From: Ruminococcus sp. | Lineage (GTDB): Bacteria > Bacillota > Clostridia > Oscillospirales > Ruminococcaceae | DNA: 64,000 bases | Direction: 5' to 3' | NCBI RefSeq assembly: GCF_024692365.1 | Contig: NZ_JAILMR010000130.1 | Location: 1-64,000 of the forward strand | Shown: piece after piece, positions 30,169 through 39,882 of the stretch | Position numbering within the stretch: position 1 is the stretch's first letter | Layout: the number at the start of each line of letters is the position of its first letter | Notes under the pieces: model-generated | What the model was told of the DNA's origin: nothing | Databases searched by the model: none | The model's input: the letters and a program-made list of their open reading frames with translations, nothing else | Position numbers and translations under genes: made by a program

Positions 30169-30334
30169 TTAGCTTAATTCTATTTTGATCTCTTTGCCCA
30201 TGTCGTACATCAGCTTTTCAAATTCTGTTGCAGGGCAGGTGAAACCTTGTTTATCTATCGTGTACTTGTTACCCATAAAATAAAGGTTGAAGTAGTAGGG
30301 ATTCTTATTACCATTTCGATATCGTTCAGAACGG
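30169..30334 (-). pseudogene. Orphan C-terminal fragment resembling the end of the preceding 216-aa protein
   Basis: Minus-strand frame NRSERYRNGNKNPYYFNLYFMGNKYTIDKQGFTCPATEFEKLMYDMGKEIKIELS*, aligning by eye to NYRMDINGFECEPEQFLKFMESKGVRVITDK*; no upstream start or domain. Confidence 0.55.
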
Positions 30335-30985
30335 TTATTTATCGGTAATAACTCTTACCCCTTTGCTCTCCATAAATTTAAGAAATTGCTCAGGCTCGCA
30401 TTCAAAACCATTTATGTCCATTCGATAATTTTTATTATCTTGTATTATATTTTCATAGTCTTGCATTATATATCCATTATCTTGTATTATATAATAATAG
30501 TCATCGGTCACAAATATCTCAATATCTTTGTAAAACAAACGCCCGAATATATATCTTCCATCGAAGAAAACACTTGTTTCCGTAAATCTGAAAGTATTTT
30601 TATACCTCAGATATTCATCGGGCTTGCGGATATTATATTGTTTGTACGGAGAGTGTTGTGATTTTAGTGCACCATCGTAACATAATAACCCTACCCACAA
30701 AGATATGATCGTAGTTACGATGATCGGTAAGCCAACAAAGGGGAGCACTTCTTTCAGATTTGCATGAGGAGGTTCATTCATGAGTATCTTTTTGAAGTCA
30801 ATTATCAGCGAAGATCCATAAGGGAGGAGCCAGAATAGATTTACTGATACAAAAATTGATATTGTCCAACTCAGGAACGTCCTCTTCCTGTAAGCTTCTA
30901 TCTCGTCTCTCATTTTGTAAGCTTCCGCGGAATCATCGTACTCTTCGGTGATGTTCTTGATGTAAGGTTTGTAATTTTTGTCCAT
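30335..30985 (-). CDS. Two-TM membrane protein, YcxB-like C-terminal domain
   Basis: TM segments near N-term; KNTFRFTETSVFFDG...LFYKDIEIFVTDDYYYII pattern. Confidence 0.55.
   Translation of the reverse strand: MDKNYKPYIKNITEEYDDSAEAYKMRDEIEAYRKRTFLSWTISIFVSVNLFWLLPYGSSLIIDFKKILMNEPPHANLKEVLPFVGLPIIVTTIISLWVGLLCYDGALKSQHSPYKQYNIRKPDEYLRYKNTFRFTETSVFFDGRYIFGRLFYKDIEIFVTDDYYYIIQDNGYIMQDYENIIQDNKNYRMDINGFECEPEQFLKFMESKGVRVITDK
30438..30492. repeat. 21-bp in-frame tandem repeat x3 within the YcxB-like gene
   Basis: tcttg(t/c)attatat at 30438, 30459 and 30480 (period 21); encodes heptads IIQDNGY/IMQDYEN/IIQDNKN. Confidence 0.8.
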
Positions 30986-31848
30986 CAGTTGAACTGTGTA
31001 CCGATACCCTCATTGGTAAGCAGCTCGATAAGTATGGAGTGGGGAACTCTTCCGTCAATTATGGAGGTTCTCTTAACGCCGCGTCTGACTGCCTCCACGC
31101 AGCAGTCTATCTTGGGTATCATACCGCCGCTTATAATGCCCGATTTTTTCAGGAAAGGAACTTCGCTGACGTTGACCTGAGGAATCAGTGTGCTGTCGTC
31201 GTCCTTGTCTTTCAGCAGACCGACGATATCTGTCATGAGTATTAGCTTTTCAGCTCTCAGACAAGATGCGATTCTTGATGCAGCGGTATCAGCGTTGATA
31301 TTGTAGCTCTGACCGTCCTCTCCTATACCTACAGTGGAGATTATCGGAACATAGCCGCCGTTCAATGCATCGAGTATCGGCTTCGTGGTGACTTTCTTGA
31401 TCTCTCCGACATAGCCGTAATCCTCGCCGTCATCACGGTCAAGCTTGTCTGCGATGATCATTCTGCCGTCGCAGCCGCATAGACCAAGTGCATTTCCGCC
31501 GTGAAGCTGTAAAGCTGATACTAGCTCTTTGTTCAACTTGCCGCAGAGAACCATCTTGACTATATCCATAGTATCCTTGTCGGTGTATCTGAGACCGTTT
31601 ATGAACTTGCTCTCAATGCCGACTTTTTTGAGCATAGCATTGATCTCGGGACCGCCGCCGTGTACCAGCACGACTTTTATGCCGACTTCGCTCAGCAGAA
31701 CGATATCGCTCATGACAGCCTCTTTGAGAGCTTCATTTGTCATGGCGTTTCCGCCGTATTTTACAACAACGACCTTGTCGTGATACTTCTGAATGTAGGG
31801 CAAAGCGTCGCTGAGTATCTGACTTCTTATGCTGTTTGAAATATCCAT
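30985..31848 (-). CDS. argB: Acetylglutamate kinase
   Basis: VVKYGGNAM, VLVHGGGPEINAML, GGMIPKIDCCVEAVRRGV. Confidence 0.95.
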   Translation of the reverse strand: MDISNSIRSQILSDALPYIQKYHDKVVVVKYGGNAMTNEALKEAVMSDIVLLSEVGIKVVLVHGGGPEINAMLKKVGIESKFINGLRYTDKDTMDIVKMVLCGKLNKELVSALQLHGGNALGLCGCDGRMIIADKLDRDDGEDYGYVGEIKKVTTKPILDALNGGYVPIISTVGIGEDGQSYNINADTAASRIASCLRAEKLILMTDIVGLLKDKDDDSTLIPQVNVSEVPFLKKSGIISGGMIPKIDCCVEAVRRGVKRTSIIDGRVPHSILIELLTNEGIGTQFN

Positions 31849-31885
31849 TTTACATCTTCCTTTATATTATCCCATTGGGAAATTA

Positions 31886-32518
31886 TTAGCTTTTTCTTAT
31901 AGGGTGCCTGATAACTGTTTTCAGCTTCTCGGGCGATGTCTTTCGGGGGTCTGAAAGATATATCTCGTGATGTTGTCTTTCGTCGCTTATATCATTGACA
32001 TATCCTTGTTCCTCGATGAATCTGTCCATCATTTCAACAGAAGCAGGTTCATTATCGTAAGAACCGATATGCATCATCTGCACACAAAGACCTTCTTCTA
32101 TCGTGAGATATTCTGCCTTTGAACAGTCAAGCTTTTTCTTCTTTGCGGCAGTTTCCACCGCCCATTCAAAGTCAGCCTTTGTTATAAAGTCGGGCAGACG
32201 TATCATCGCCACCCATTCAAAGCCGTCCTTGCGGGAGTAATCTATGCTGTCCGAACCGTCCTGTTTCCACAGACCTTCCAGCGGCGGTACAACGTATTCG
32301 TAAAAGCCTTCTATCCTGTGTTCGGTCTTGTAGCTCATTTTCAAGGTGTACGCCACAGCATACAGCACCCCGACAGCCTGCTTGTATTCGCCGTCTTCTT
32401 CATTGGGGTCGCCCTTGCCGCGCACCGCAACGTATACCATCTTAGGTATTTCAGCGATTACAGGCTTTTTTGGCGGCATATAGAATTCTTTGTACTCTTT
32501 CTTGAAATCGAAAGCCAT
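31886..32518 (-). CDS. GyrI-like small-molecule-binding domain protein
   Basis: MAFDFKKEYKEFYMPPKKPVIAEIPKMVYVAVRGKGDPN...QMMHIGSYDNEPASVEMMDRFIEEQGY...HHEIYLSDPRKTSPEKLKTVIRHPI. Confidence 0.87.
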   Translation of the reverse strand: MAFDFKKEYKEFYMPPKKPVIAEIPKMVYVAVRGKGDPNEEDGEYKQAVGVLYAVAYTLKMSYKTEHRIEGFYEYVVPPLEGLWKQDGSDSIDYSRKDGFEWVAMIRLPDFITKADFEWAVETAAKKKKLDCSKAEYLTIEEGLCVQMMHIGSYDNEPASVEMMDRFIEEQGYVNDISDERQHHEIYLSDPRKTSPEKLKTVIRHPIRKS

Positions 32519-32529
32519 AATTACTCCTT

Positions 32530-33282
32530 TTACTTCAGGACGATCCATCTGATAACGAAGAGTATCACAAGATGAGCAGGATAGAATATGTAGAAGAACC
32601 ATTTGTTGAAAGCGTTCTTCTTTCCACCTTTGCCGTTGTAGAACAGCATTATTATCAGTGGTACCATAAGTACGCCTATCTGATGCCAGCCGTCCATTAT
32701 GAGTACCATCAGCATCATGGGCAGATAAGCAAGAGTAACCGCGATATATCGTTTCTTCTTGTCATCTTTGTAAAGATACATGAACAGCGGTGCAAGAACG
32801 TCCATAATCGGCCAGTCACCGATTAACGATATCAGACATAACCCGATCGTTAATACGATCTTCGAGCTTTTGTCATACTTAGTGCTGTCCCATACTCTTA
32901 TCGCGGTTATACCAAGAAACAGCGTGTATATAACGCTTTGCATTAAAAGGTTTCCGGGATTATTTAACACTCCTTCGATACCGCGGGAAAATAATACAAA
33001 TGGAAGCCATGATATCGCAGCGAATATCGCAAGCCTTTTCTGATACTTGGCTATATCCCTTGTATACTTGGCACCTTCCGCCAGAAAGAATGCCATCGTT
33101 GGACCTGTCAGTCTGCCTATGAACCTCATTATGTGGTATATCGTGGGGTCAATTGAACCTTCAAGCATTTCACCAACGTGGTCAATCAGCATAGCCACGA
33201 TAACTATGTATTTCAGAGCATTCCTGCTAAGACATTTTCTGTCATTAGCAGGGAGCGTATTCATCTGCATAGTGCTTTCCAT
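32530..33282 (-). CDS. TraX family membrane protein
   Basis: IVIVAMLIDHVGEML...GRLTGPTMAFFLAEGAKYTRD...FYIFYPAHLVILFVI. Confidence 0.85.
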   Translation of the reverse strand: MESTMQMNTLPANDRKCLSRNALKYIVIVAMLIDHVGEMLEGSIDPTIYHIMRFIGRLTGPTMAFFLAEGAKYTRDIAKYQKRLAIFAAISWLPFVLFSRGIEGVLNNPGNLLMQSVIYTLFLGITAIRVWDSTKYDKSSKIVLTIGLCLISLIGDWPIMDVLAPLFMYLYKDDKKKRYIAVTLAYLPMMLMVLIMDGWHQIGVLMVPLIIMLFYNGKGGKKNAFNKWFFYIFYPAHLVILFVIRWIVLK

Positions 33283-33331
33283 ATCCTGCTGTCCTTTCTT
33301 TATTATGTTGTTACAGAAATATCTTTATCTT

Positions 33332-34630
33332 TTAGCTTCTGTAATCGCCGTTTATCTTTACGTAATCGTATGTAAGGTCACAACCCCATGCGGTGGCTTT
33401 GCCGTCGCCGTCACCTACGCATACATTTATGAATATCTCATCTTCAAGCAGAATCTTCTTTGCTTCTTCCTCTGAGAAAGGTACACCCGCACCGTTCGCG
33501 CATACGTGTATCTCGCCCTGCTTTGAGGCGATCTTAACATCAACCTTGTTTATATCGAATTCTGCATCAGCATAACCTACCGCGCACAGTATGCGTCCCC
33601 AGTTAGCATCCGCACCGAACATCGCGCACTTGAAAAGGGGAGAGCAGATAACACTCTTTGCGATGATAATTGCATCGTCCTGATTTTTAGCGCCGCATAC
33701 ATTGCATTCCAGCAGTTTAGTTGCGCCCTCGCCGTCCTTCGCAAGCATCTTTGTGATGTTGCTCATTATGATGAACAGTCCCTGCTTGAACTTCTTATAA
33801 TCAGCGCCCTCAGCAGTGATCTCATCATTGCCTGCCAGACCGTTAGCCATAACAGCGCAGGTATCGTTTGTGGACTGATCGCCGTCAACGGAAAGACAGT
33901 TGTAAGTCACCTTGACTATCTCGCTCAGTGCCTTTTTCAGCATCTCGGAGCTTACTGCGCAGTCTGTTGTTATAACGTTCAGTGTGGTAGCCATATTGGG
34001 GTGTATCATGCCACTGCCCTTGCCCATGCCGCCGATGTGGCAGATTTTTCCGCCTATCTCGAACTCAACAGCTACCTCTTTCTTTACAGTGTCGGTAGTC
34101 ATTATTGCGATAGCAGCCTTTTCGTTGCCGTCGTAAGCAAGACCATTGTAAAGGTCGTCCATAGCCTTTTCAACAGGCTCGATGGGCATTATCTGACCGA
34201 TAACACCTGTCTGTGCGATAAGCATTTCCTCGGTTTTGATACCAAGCTTGTTTGCAGCCAGTTCGCACATTTTCAGAGCCTTAGCTTCGCCGTCAGCGTT
34301 GCAGGTGTTTGCATTTTTGGAATTCAGTATAAATCCCTGAGCTTTGCCGCCTGTCTTTTCCAGATGCTTCTGTGAAACGGTTACTGGCGCACCCTTGACC
34401 TTGTTTTGTGTGAATACTGCCGCAGCACTGCACATAACATCAGATGCCACCAGACAAAGGTCGGGTTTTGTATTTGAAACAGGGCTCTCATTTCCGTCTG
34501 GAGTTTCAGCTGCGTCCATAGCTTTCTTGATTCCGCAGTACAGACCGTTTGCCTTGAATCCCTTAGCAGCACAAACGCCGCCATCTATATATTTGTAGCC
34601 GTCATATACGACTTTATTTATCTCTTTCAT
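33332..34630 (-). CDS. argJ: Bifunctional ornithine acetyltransferase/N-acetylglutamate synthase
   Basis: KGSGMIHPNMATTLNVITTDCAVS; NRGRIL-like NWGRILCAVGYA. Confidence 0.95.
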   Translation of the reverse strand: MKEINKVVYDGYKYIDGGVCAAKGFKANGLYCGIKKAMDAAETPDGNESPVSNTKPDLCLVASDVMCSAAAVFTQNKVKGAPVTVSQKHLEKTGGKAQGFILNSKNANTCNADGEAKALKMCELAANKLGIKTEEMLIAQTGVIGQIMPIEPVEKAMDDLYNGLAYDGNEKAAIAIMTTDTVKKEVAVEFEIGGKICHIGGMGKGSGMIHPNMATTLNVITTDCAVSSEMLKKALSEIVKVTYNCLSVDGDQSTNDTCAVMANGLAGNDEITAEGADYKKFKQGLFIIMSNITKMLAKDGEGATKLLECNVCGAKNQDDAIIIAKSVICSPLFKCAMFGADANWGRILCAVGYADAEFDINKVDVKIASKQGEIHVCANGAGVPFSEEEAKKILLEDEIFINVCVGDGDGKATAWGCDLTYDYVKINGDYRS

Positions 34631-34649
34631 ATCAGTTTACTCCTTATTT

Positions 34650-35993
34650 TTAATCGGAAGTTGTATCCGCATTATTCAAAGCTTTTAAAGAAAGTTCTTT
34701 CTCGGCTTCTTCAACATCGAACAGACCGCGCTTCGCTTTCAGGGTAAGAATACGTTCAACGCTCTGATTTATCCTTATCTCGCTTATCTCGCCGTCCTCG
34801 ACTGCCTTTAAGACTGAATCGAATGCTTCATCAAGATCGTAGGGCATCAGTATCATATCAGCACCTGCGATTATAGCATTTACAGCAACTTCACGTTTGA
34901 CGTAGTTTTCGGTTATGCATTTAGCCGACATTGCATCTGTAATGATGACACCTCTGTAACCAAGTTCTTCTCTGATCTTTTTCTGAATAATCTGTTGTGA
35001 CATAGAAGCCGGTAGACCATCGTCGCTTACTGCAGGCAACATGATATGTCCCACCATAAGCATATCAGTCTTCTCAAGCGAACCTGTGAAAGCAAGACCA
35101 CTGCTTTCCATTATATTATCCCATAGAAAACCGTTTTCTGGAACAGTTTTTTTGTCTGTGGTTTTGTCACCATAACCGGGGAAGTGCTTAACAGCCGTCA
35201 TAACGCCCGCCTCATGCAGTCCGTCGATCTCAGCTTCAACCATGCTTGCGACCATCTCTGCATCAGCGGCAAAACTTGTATCTTTAACTTTGTCTTTATC
35301 AAGTGAAACGTCCGCCACAGGCGCAAAGTCTATATTAATGCCGTAGCTTATCAGATATTTACCAATCGACTTGCCGACTTTCTTGGCATTGTTCGCTGTA
35401 GCAGTTTTACCGACTTCGTTCATATTGTCGAAGAGAGGAACATCGAAATTCATATTGTTGGCGATGGGAGCATAATCTCCACCCAACTCTTCGATACCTA
35501 TAAACATCGGAAATCCTGAATTTTTCTGAAGCTTGTCAGTCAGTTCTGTCAGCTTATCCTCATCGACGATATTTTTTTCCATGAGGATTACTCCGCCAAC
35601 ATGGTACTTACCAAGCGCCTTGATCATCATATCGTCAACATAGGTGACTCCGCCGATGCTGTCGTCATTAACGACCTTGTTCTCGTAGCCTGTTTCCAGA
35701 GCATCAGCCCTTACAAAGAACAGTTGACCTACCTTTTCTTCAAGTGTCATGTTATGTACAACAGTCTGTATGGTCTTCTTGGTATCATTGCTATCGGAGA
35801 TTTCTTCTTTCTCCGGCTGTGAGCTTTCCTCTTCATCTGTCGGGAATAATTCATCATACAGGCTAGTTCTTGAAGAATCATCATCGCCATTTTTTCTTAT
35901 GACCGTCTTGGGGTCTGGTCTTCCGAAATTTCCGCATGATACCATAGATAAAGTCATTAAAAAAGCGAGTGCCGCAGCGAACGTTTTTTTCAT
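34650..35993 (-). CDS. Lipoprotein glycoside hydrolase family 3 (NagZ-like)
   Basis: Lipobox LSMVSCG; EELGGDYAPI, AVKHFPGYGDKTTDKK, GYRGVIITDAMSAKCI. Confidence 0.88.
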   Translation of the reverse strand: MKKTFAAALAFLMTLSMVSCGNFGRPDPKTVIRKNGDDDSSRTSLYDELFPTDEEESSQPEKEEISDSNDTKKTIQTVVHNMTLEEKVGQLFFVRADALETGYENKVVNDDSIGGVTYVDDMMIKALGKYHVGGVILMEKNIVDEDKLTELTDKLQKNSGFPMFIGIEELGGDYAPIANNMNFDVPLFDNMNEVGKTATANNAKKVGKSIGKYLISYGINIDFAPVADVSLDKDKVKDTSFAADAEMVASMVEAEIDGLHEAGVMTAVKHFPGYGDKTTDKKTVPENGFLWDNIMESSGLAFTGSLEKTDMLMVGHIMLPAVSDDGLPASMSQQIIQKKIREELGYRGVIITDAMSAKCITENYVKREVAVNAIIAGADMILMPYDLDEAFDSVLKAVEDGEISEIRINQSVERILTLKAKRGLFDVEEAEKELSLKALNNADTTSD

Positions 35994-36008
35994 AAGTTCT
36001 CCTAAAGT

Positions 36009-36962
36009 TTATTCAAGACCTTTTGCTTCATCGATTCCCAGCATGATGTTCATATTCTGCATAGCCGCGCCGCTTGCGCCCTTTCCGAGATTGTCGAATC
36101 TCGAACACAGAAGTATCTGCTCATCGTTTCCGCAGACAAATATCTGCATATTGTTGGTATCAGCAAGAGTATTCGCGGCCAGGAATCCGTCAGCCAGAGT
36201 TTCTGTACCGCCCAGTTCCATTACTTTTACAAAATGCTGACCTGCATAATGCGCAGTCATGATCTCGTGTATCTCAGCGGGAGTGTACTTCTTTGTCAGG
36301 CATCTTGTCACCAGAGGAACGCTCACTACCATACCGCTGTAATAGTCGTCAACGATAGGGTTGAACATAGGCGCATACTTCATGCCGCATATTTTCTGCA
36401 TCTCGGGAAGATGCTTGTGCTGCTGACCCAGTGCGTACTGTCTTGGGGAGTTCATCTCAAAGGTCTTGTCAGCGCTCTCAATGACGTTTATCATCTTGTT
36501 GCCCGCACCGCTGTAACCTGATACTGCATGGCAGGTAACAGGATAATCCTCAGGCAGAACGCCTGCCTGAATCAGAGGATATACCAGAGATATGAAGCCG
36601 CTTGCATAGCAGCCGGGGTTAGCAACTCTCTTTGATTTGCGTATGTTCTCTCTGTGCTTTTCGGAAAGCTCGGGGAAACCGTAGTCCCATGCAGGGTCAA
36701 TTCTGTGCGCGGTAGATGCATCGATTATCCTTGTTTCGGGATTAGTGCAGAGTGCAGCAGCTTCCTTTGCAGCCGCATCGGGCAGGCACAGAAAAACTAT
36801 ATCTGCACTGTTTATCATCTTAGCACGTTCAGCGCTGTCCTTGCGCTTTTCCTCATCTATCAGCAGGATCTCGATATCATCGCGCTTGCCGAGTCTCTCG
36901 TATATCTTAAGACCTGTAGTACCTGCTTTACCATCTATAAATACCTTGAATTTATTGCTCAT
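36009..36962 (-). CDS. argC: N-acetyl-gamma-glutamyl-phosphate reductase (short/type 2 form)
   Basis: VFIDGKAGTTGLKIYERL, IDASTAHRIDPAWDYGFPE, VANPGCYASGF. Confidence 0.93.
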   Translation of the reverse strand: MSNKFKVFIDGKAGTTGLKIYERLGKRDDIEILLIDEEKRKDSAERAKMINSADIVFLCLPDAAAKEAAALCTNPETRIIDASTAHRIDPAWDYGFPELSEKHRENIRKSKRVANPGCYASGFISLVYPLIQAGVLPEDYPVTCHAVSGYSGAGNKMINVIESADKTFEMNSPRQYALGQQHKHLPEMQKICGMKYAPMFNPIVDDYYSGMVVSVPLVTRCLTKKYTPAEIHEIMTAHYAGQHFVKVMELGGTETLADGFLAANTLADTNNMQIFVCGNDEQILLCSRFDNLGKGASGAAMQNMNIMLGIDEAKGLE

Positions 36963-37004
36963 AACGTTACACTTCCCAAAAGATCATTTCTTGTTTTTTC
37001 TGAC

Positions 37005-37451
37005 TTATTTGTCATCTATTATCGAAGAATAAGGCTTGTCCTCACCCAGTTTTTTTTGACGTCTCTGTTCGCGGTAAGCTCTGACAGCTTCCTTATCAGC
37101 GAAACAGCTACCGATACCGCAGCCGAAAAGCAGGCAAAGTACTGTCATAACTATAAGGTTAGGGATTATCGCTCTGTAAGTTCCCCACAATGTATACAAC
37201 AGAACAGTTGCAATTATCACCGCAGTAGGGAAGTACCACATGACCCCGTGCCTTTTACATAGTCTGAAAAACATTACCAGACACCCCGCAGGGTATATGA
37301 AACCGAAGGACAGCATCAGCGTCAGGATAGATGGTATAACTTTGTCTGTCAGAAGTATCAACCCTATCCCGAAAATCAGCCACAGTACAAAAACTGCCGC
37401 CGCGCTGAGTTCCTCGCTCTGCCTTATCTTATCAAATCCTTTCACGTACAT
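37005..37451 (-). CDS. Hypothetical membrane protein
   Basis: Four hydrophobic segments; starts inside the end of argH (20-nt overlap). Confidence 0.6.
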   Translation of the reverse strand: MYVKGFDKIRQSEELSAAAVFVLWLIFGIGLILLTDKVIPSILTLMLSFGFIYPAGCLVMFFRLCKRHGVMWYFPTAVIIATVLLYTLWGTYRAIIPNLIVMTVLCLLFGCGIGSCFADKEAVRAYREQRRQKKLGEDKPYSSIIDDK

Positions 37452-38805
37452 AAGCTATCTGTGCCTTTACCGATTCAGGAGCAGGACCGCCTGCAGCCTT
37501 ACGCTGCATTACGCAGGTATCAAGGCTTATCGCATCGTAAACATCATTATCAAAAGTATCGGTGAGCTTCTTGTACTCTTCCATAGGCAGAGTTTCAAGA
37601 GTGCAGCCCAGTTCGATACAAGTGTGCACCAGAGTACCTGTTATCTTGTAAGCATCTCTGAAAGGCATACCTTTCTTTACCAGATAATCTGCACAGTCGG
37701 TAGCATTTATGAAACCTTTTGCAGCAGCGTTTCTCATGTTGTCCTTGAGAACGGTCATGGTATCCAGCATGGGTATGAATGTTTTCAGGCAAAGCTTAAC
37801 GGTATCAACTGCATCGAATATAGCTTCCTTATCCTCCTGCATATCCTTGTTGTAAGCAAGGGGAGTGCCCTTCATCATTACCAGCAGAGTGTTCAGGTCG
37901 CCGTAAACTCTTCCTGTTTTACCTCTGATAAGCTCGGTAACATCGGGATTTTTCTTCTGTGGCATAATGGAAGAACCTGTTGCATAAGCGTCATCCAGTT
38001 CAACGAACTTGAACTCCCATGAGCACCAGAGTATTATCTCCTCAGAAAATCTTGAAAGATGCATCATCAGCATGGATATAGCAGATGCAAGTTCAATGCA
38101 GAAATCTCTGTCAGAAACGCCGTCCAGTGAGTTCTGAGTTATCTCATCAAAGCCAAGTATATCACATACTCTTTGTCTGTTGATAGGGTAAGTTGTCGAA
38201 GCCAGAGCGCCACTTCCCAAAGGCATTATGTTAAGTCTTTTCTTGCAGTCTTCAAGTCTGCCAAGGTCTCTCAGCAGCATATTCGCATAAGCCATCAGAT
38301 GATGTGCAAAAGTGATGGGCTGTGCTCTCTGTAAATGAGTATATCCCGGCATTACGGTGGTCAGGTGCTTTTCAGCCATATTGAGTATAGTCTGCTCCAG
38401 TTCCTTTACCAGCGCGATTATCTCATCAGCTTCAACTTTCAGGTTCATTCTGATATCAAGTGCAACCTGATCGTTTCTCGATCTTGCAGTGTGAAGTCTC
38501 TTGCCTGTGTCGCCAAGTCTTGAAGTCAGCTCAGCCTCAACGAACATATGGATATCTTCAGCAGTAGGGTCAAATTCAAGCTTGCCGCTTTCGATATCAG
38601 CAAGTATGCCTTTCAGACCCTCAATTATCTTCTTGCTCTCTTCGATATCGATTATACCGCACTCGCCAAGCATAGTAGCGTGTGCCATTGAACCCTCGAT
38701 ATCCTGCTTATACATCCTGTGGTCAAAGGATATAGATGAGTTGAAGTCGTTTACCCTCTCATCAACTTCCTTGGTGAAACGTCCTGCCCACATTTTTCCA
38801 GCCAT
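37432..38805 (-). CDS. argH: Argininosuccinate lyase
   Basis: MWAGRFTKEVDERVNDFNSSI, HTARSRNDQVALD, GSSIMPQKKNPDVTELIRGKTGRVYG. Confidence 0.96.
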   Translation of the reverse strand: MAGKMWAGRFTKEVDERVNDFNSSISFDHRMYKQDIEGSMAHATMLGECGIIDIEESKKIIEGLKGILADIESGKLEFDPTAEDIHMFVEAELTSRLGDTGKRLHTARSRNDQVALDIRMNLKVEADEIIALVKELEQTILNMAEKHLTTVMPGYTHLQRAQPITFAHHLMAYANMLLRDLGRLEDCKKRLNIMPLGSGALASTTYPINRQRVCDILGFDEITQNSLDGVSDRDFCIELASAISMLMMHLSRFSEEIILWCSWEFKFVELDDAYATGSSIMPQKKNPDVTELIRGKTGRVYGDLNTLLVMMKGTPLAYNKDMQEDKEAIFDAVDTVKLCLKTFIPMLDTMTVLKDNMRNAAAKGFINATDCADYLVKKGMPFRDAYKITGTLVHTCIELGCTLETLPMEEYKKLTDTFDNDVYDAISLDTCVMQRKAAGGPAPESVKAQIAYVRERI

Positions 38806-38826
38806 TTTACTTACCGTCCTTTTTAT

Positions 38827-39264
38827 TTATTCATTCATAAGTTCTTCTGCTGTCTCAACGGCACTTGCGACCATCTTCGGGCAGAATTCCGTAAACATAC
38901 CTTTTTCGCGAGCCTCAGCCTGCTGCTTCGGGTCTGAAAGATCATATCCGAGAAGCTCTCTGCAAAGACATGAGCCATTCTTTTCCTTGAATCTTCTCAA
39001 AAATTCCGAAGTAACAGTATTGTTCTTTTCTTTGCTGCCGATATCATCGGCTTTGAAAAATCTGTATTTCAGACCGATAGCCATTAGCGCTCCCGTGCAG
39101 GCGCCGCAGACTTCGCCGTTTCTCATACCGCCGCCGAAACTGCCGCTGACACTGAGAGCGAGTTCATCGCTCATGCCAAGTTCTTCAGCAAAAGCACCAA
39201 GAACAGCCTGAGAACAATGAAATCCCTGACTGAAAAGACTCAAAGCCTTGTCTTTGTGTGTCAT
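38827..39264 (-). CDS. C_GCAxxG_C_C family protein
   Basis: FSQGFHCSQAVLGAF ... GGGMRNGEVCGACTGALMAIGL. Confidence 0.88.
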   Translation of the reverse strand: MTHKDKALSLFSQGFHCSQAVLGAFAEELGMSDELALSVSGSFGGGMRNGEVCGACTGALMAIGLKYRFFKADDIGSKEKNNTVTSEFLRRFKEKNGSCLCRELLGYDLSDPKQQAEAREKGMFTEFCPKMVASAVETAEELMNE

Positions 39265-39411
39265 GATACTTCTCCTTATTATAATGATCATTTAGTCTGC
39301 TTATACAGACCGTCCTGCGCAGGGCAGTCTGTATAAACAGGCATGGGCAAAATAACCCGAACCAAGGAGTTATTCTGCCCGAACACCTGCTAGCGTCCGC
39401 CAAACGGACGA

Positions 39412-39843
39412 TCAATCCTTATCGTGCTGCTCCAGAAGCTTCTGGATGTCGATGCCGTTGATCTTCAGACCATCTATCTTGCAGTCGCTGATCTCAACAC
39501 CTGTGAGGTCACAATGTATGAACTGAGAATTCTTCAGATCAGGATTCTTGAATTCAACATTGTTCATGATAGAACAACCAAAACGCGAACCGCTTATGTT
39601 AACGCCCAGGAAACGGGAATTTACCATGTACATATCGGTGAATCTGGTGTTCTGCATACTGACGTTGTCAAAGATGGTGTCGTCCATGTTGACATCTTCA
39701 AAGTTAGAGCCTTTCAGATTAACATTGGTAAAAGTCGCACCTCCCAGATTAACGTCCTCGAAAGACGAATTGGGAAGATTATCGTAGGATATCTCTACTT
39801 TTTTGTCGAAGCCCGGTTCAAAGTAAGAATTCTTGTCTGACAT
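39412..39843 (-). CDS. Pentapeptide repeat protein
   Basis: FEDVNLGGATFTNVNLKGSNFEDVNMDDTIFDNVSM repeating A/N-(D/N)-L/M/V-x-x pattern. Confidence 0.87.
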   Translation of the reverse strand: MSDKNSYFEPGFDKKVEISYDNLPNSSFEDVNLGGATFTNVNLKGSNFEDVNMDDTIFDNVSMQNTRFTDMYMVNSRFLGVNISGSRFGCSIMNNVEFKNPDLKNSQFIHCDLTGVEISDCKIDGLKINGIDIQKLLEQHDKD

Positions 39844-39882
39844 ACTATGACCTCCTAATAATAGATTTTTTACGGCGTAAGA

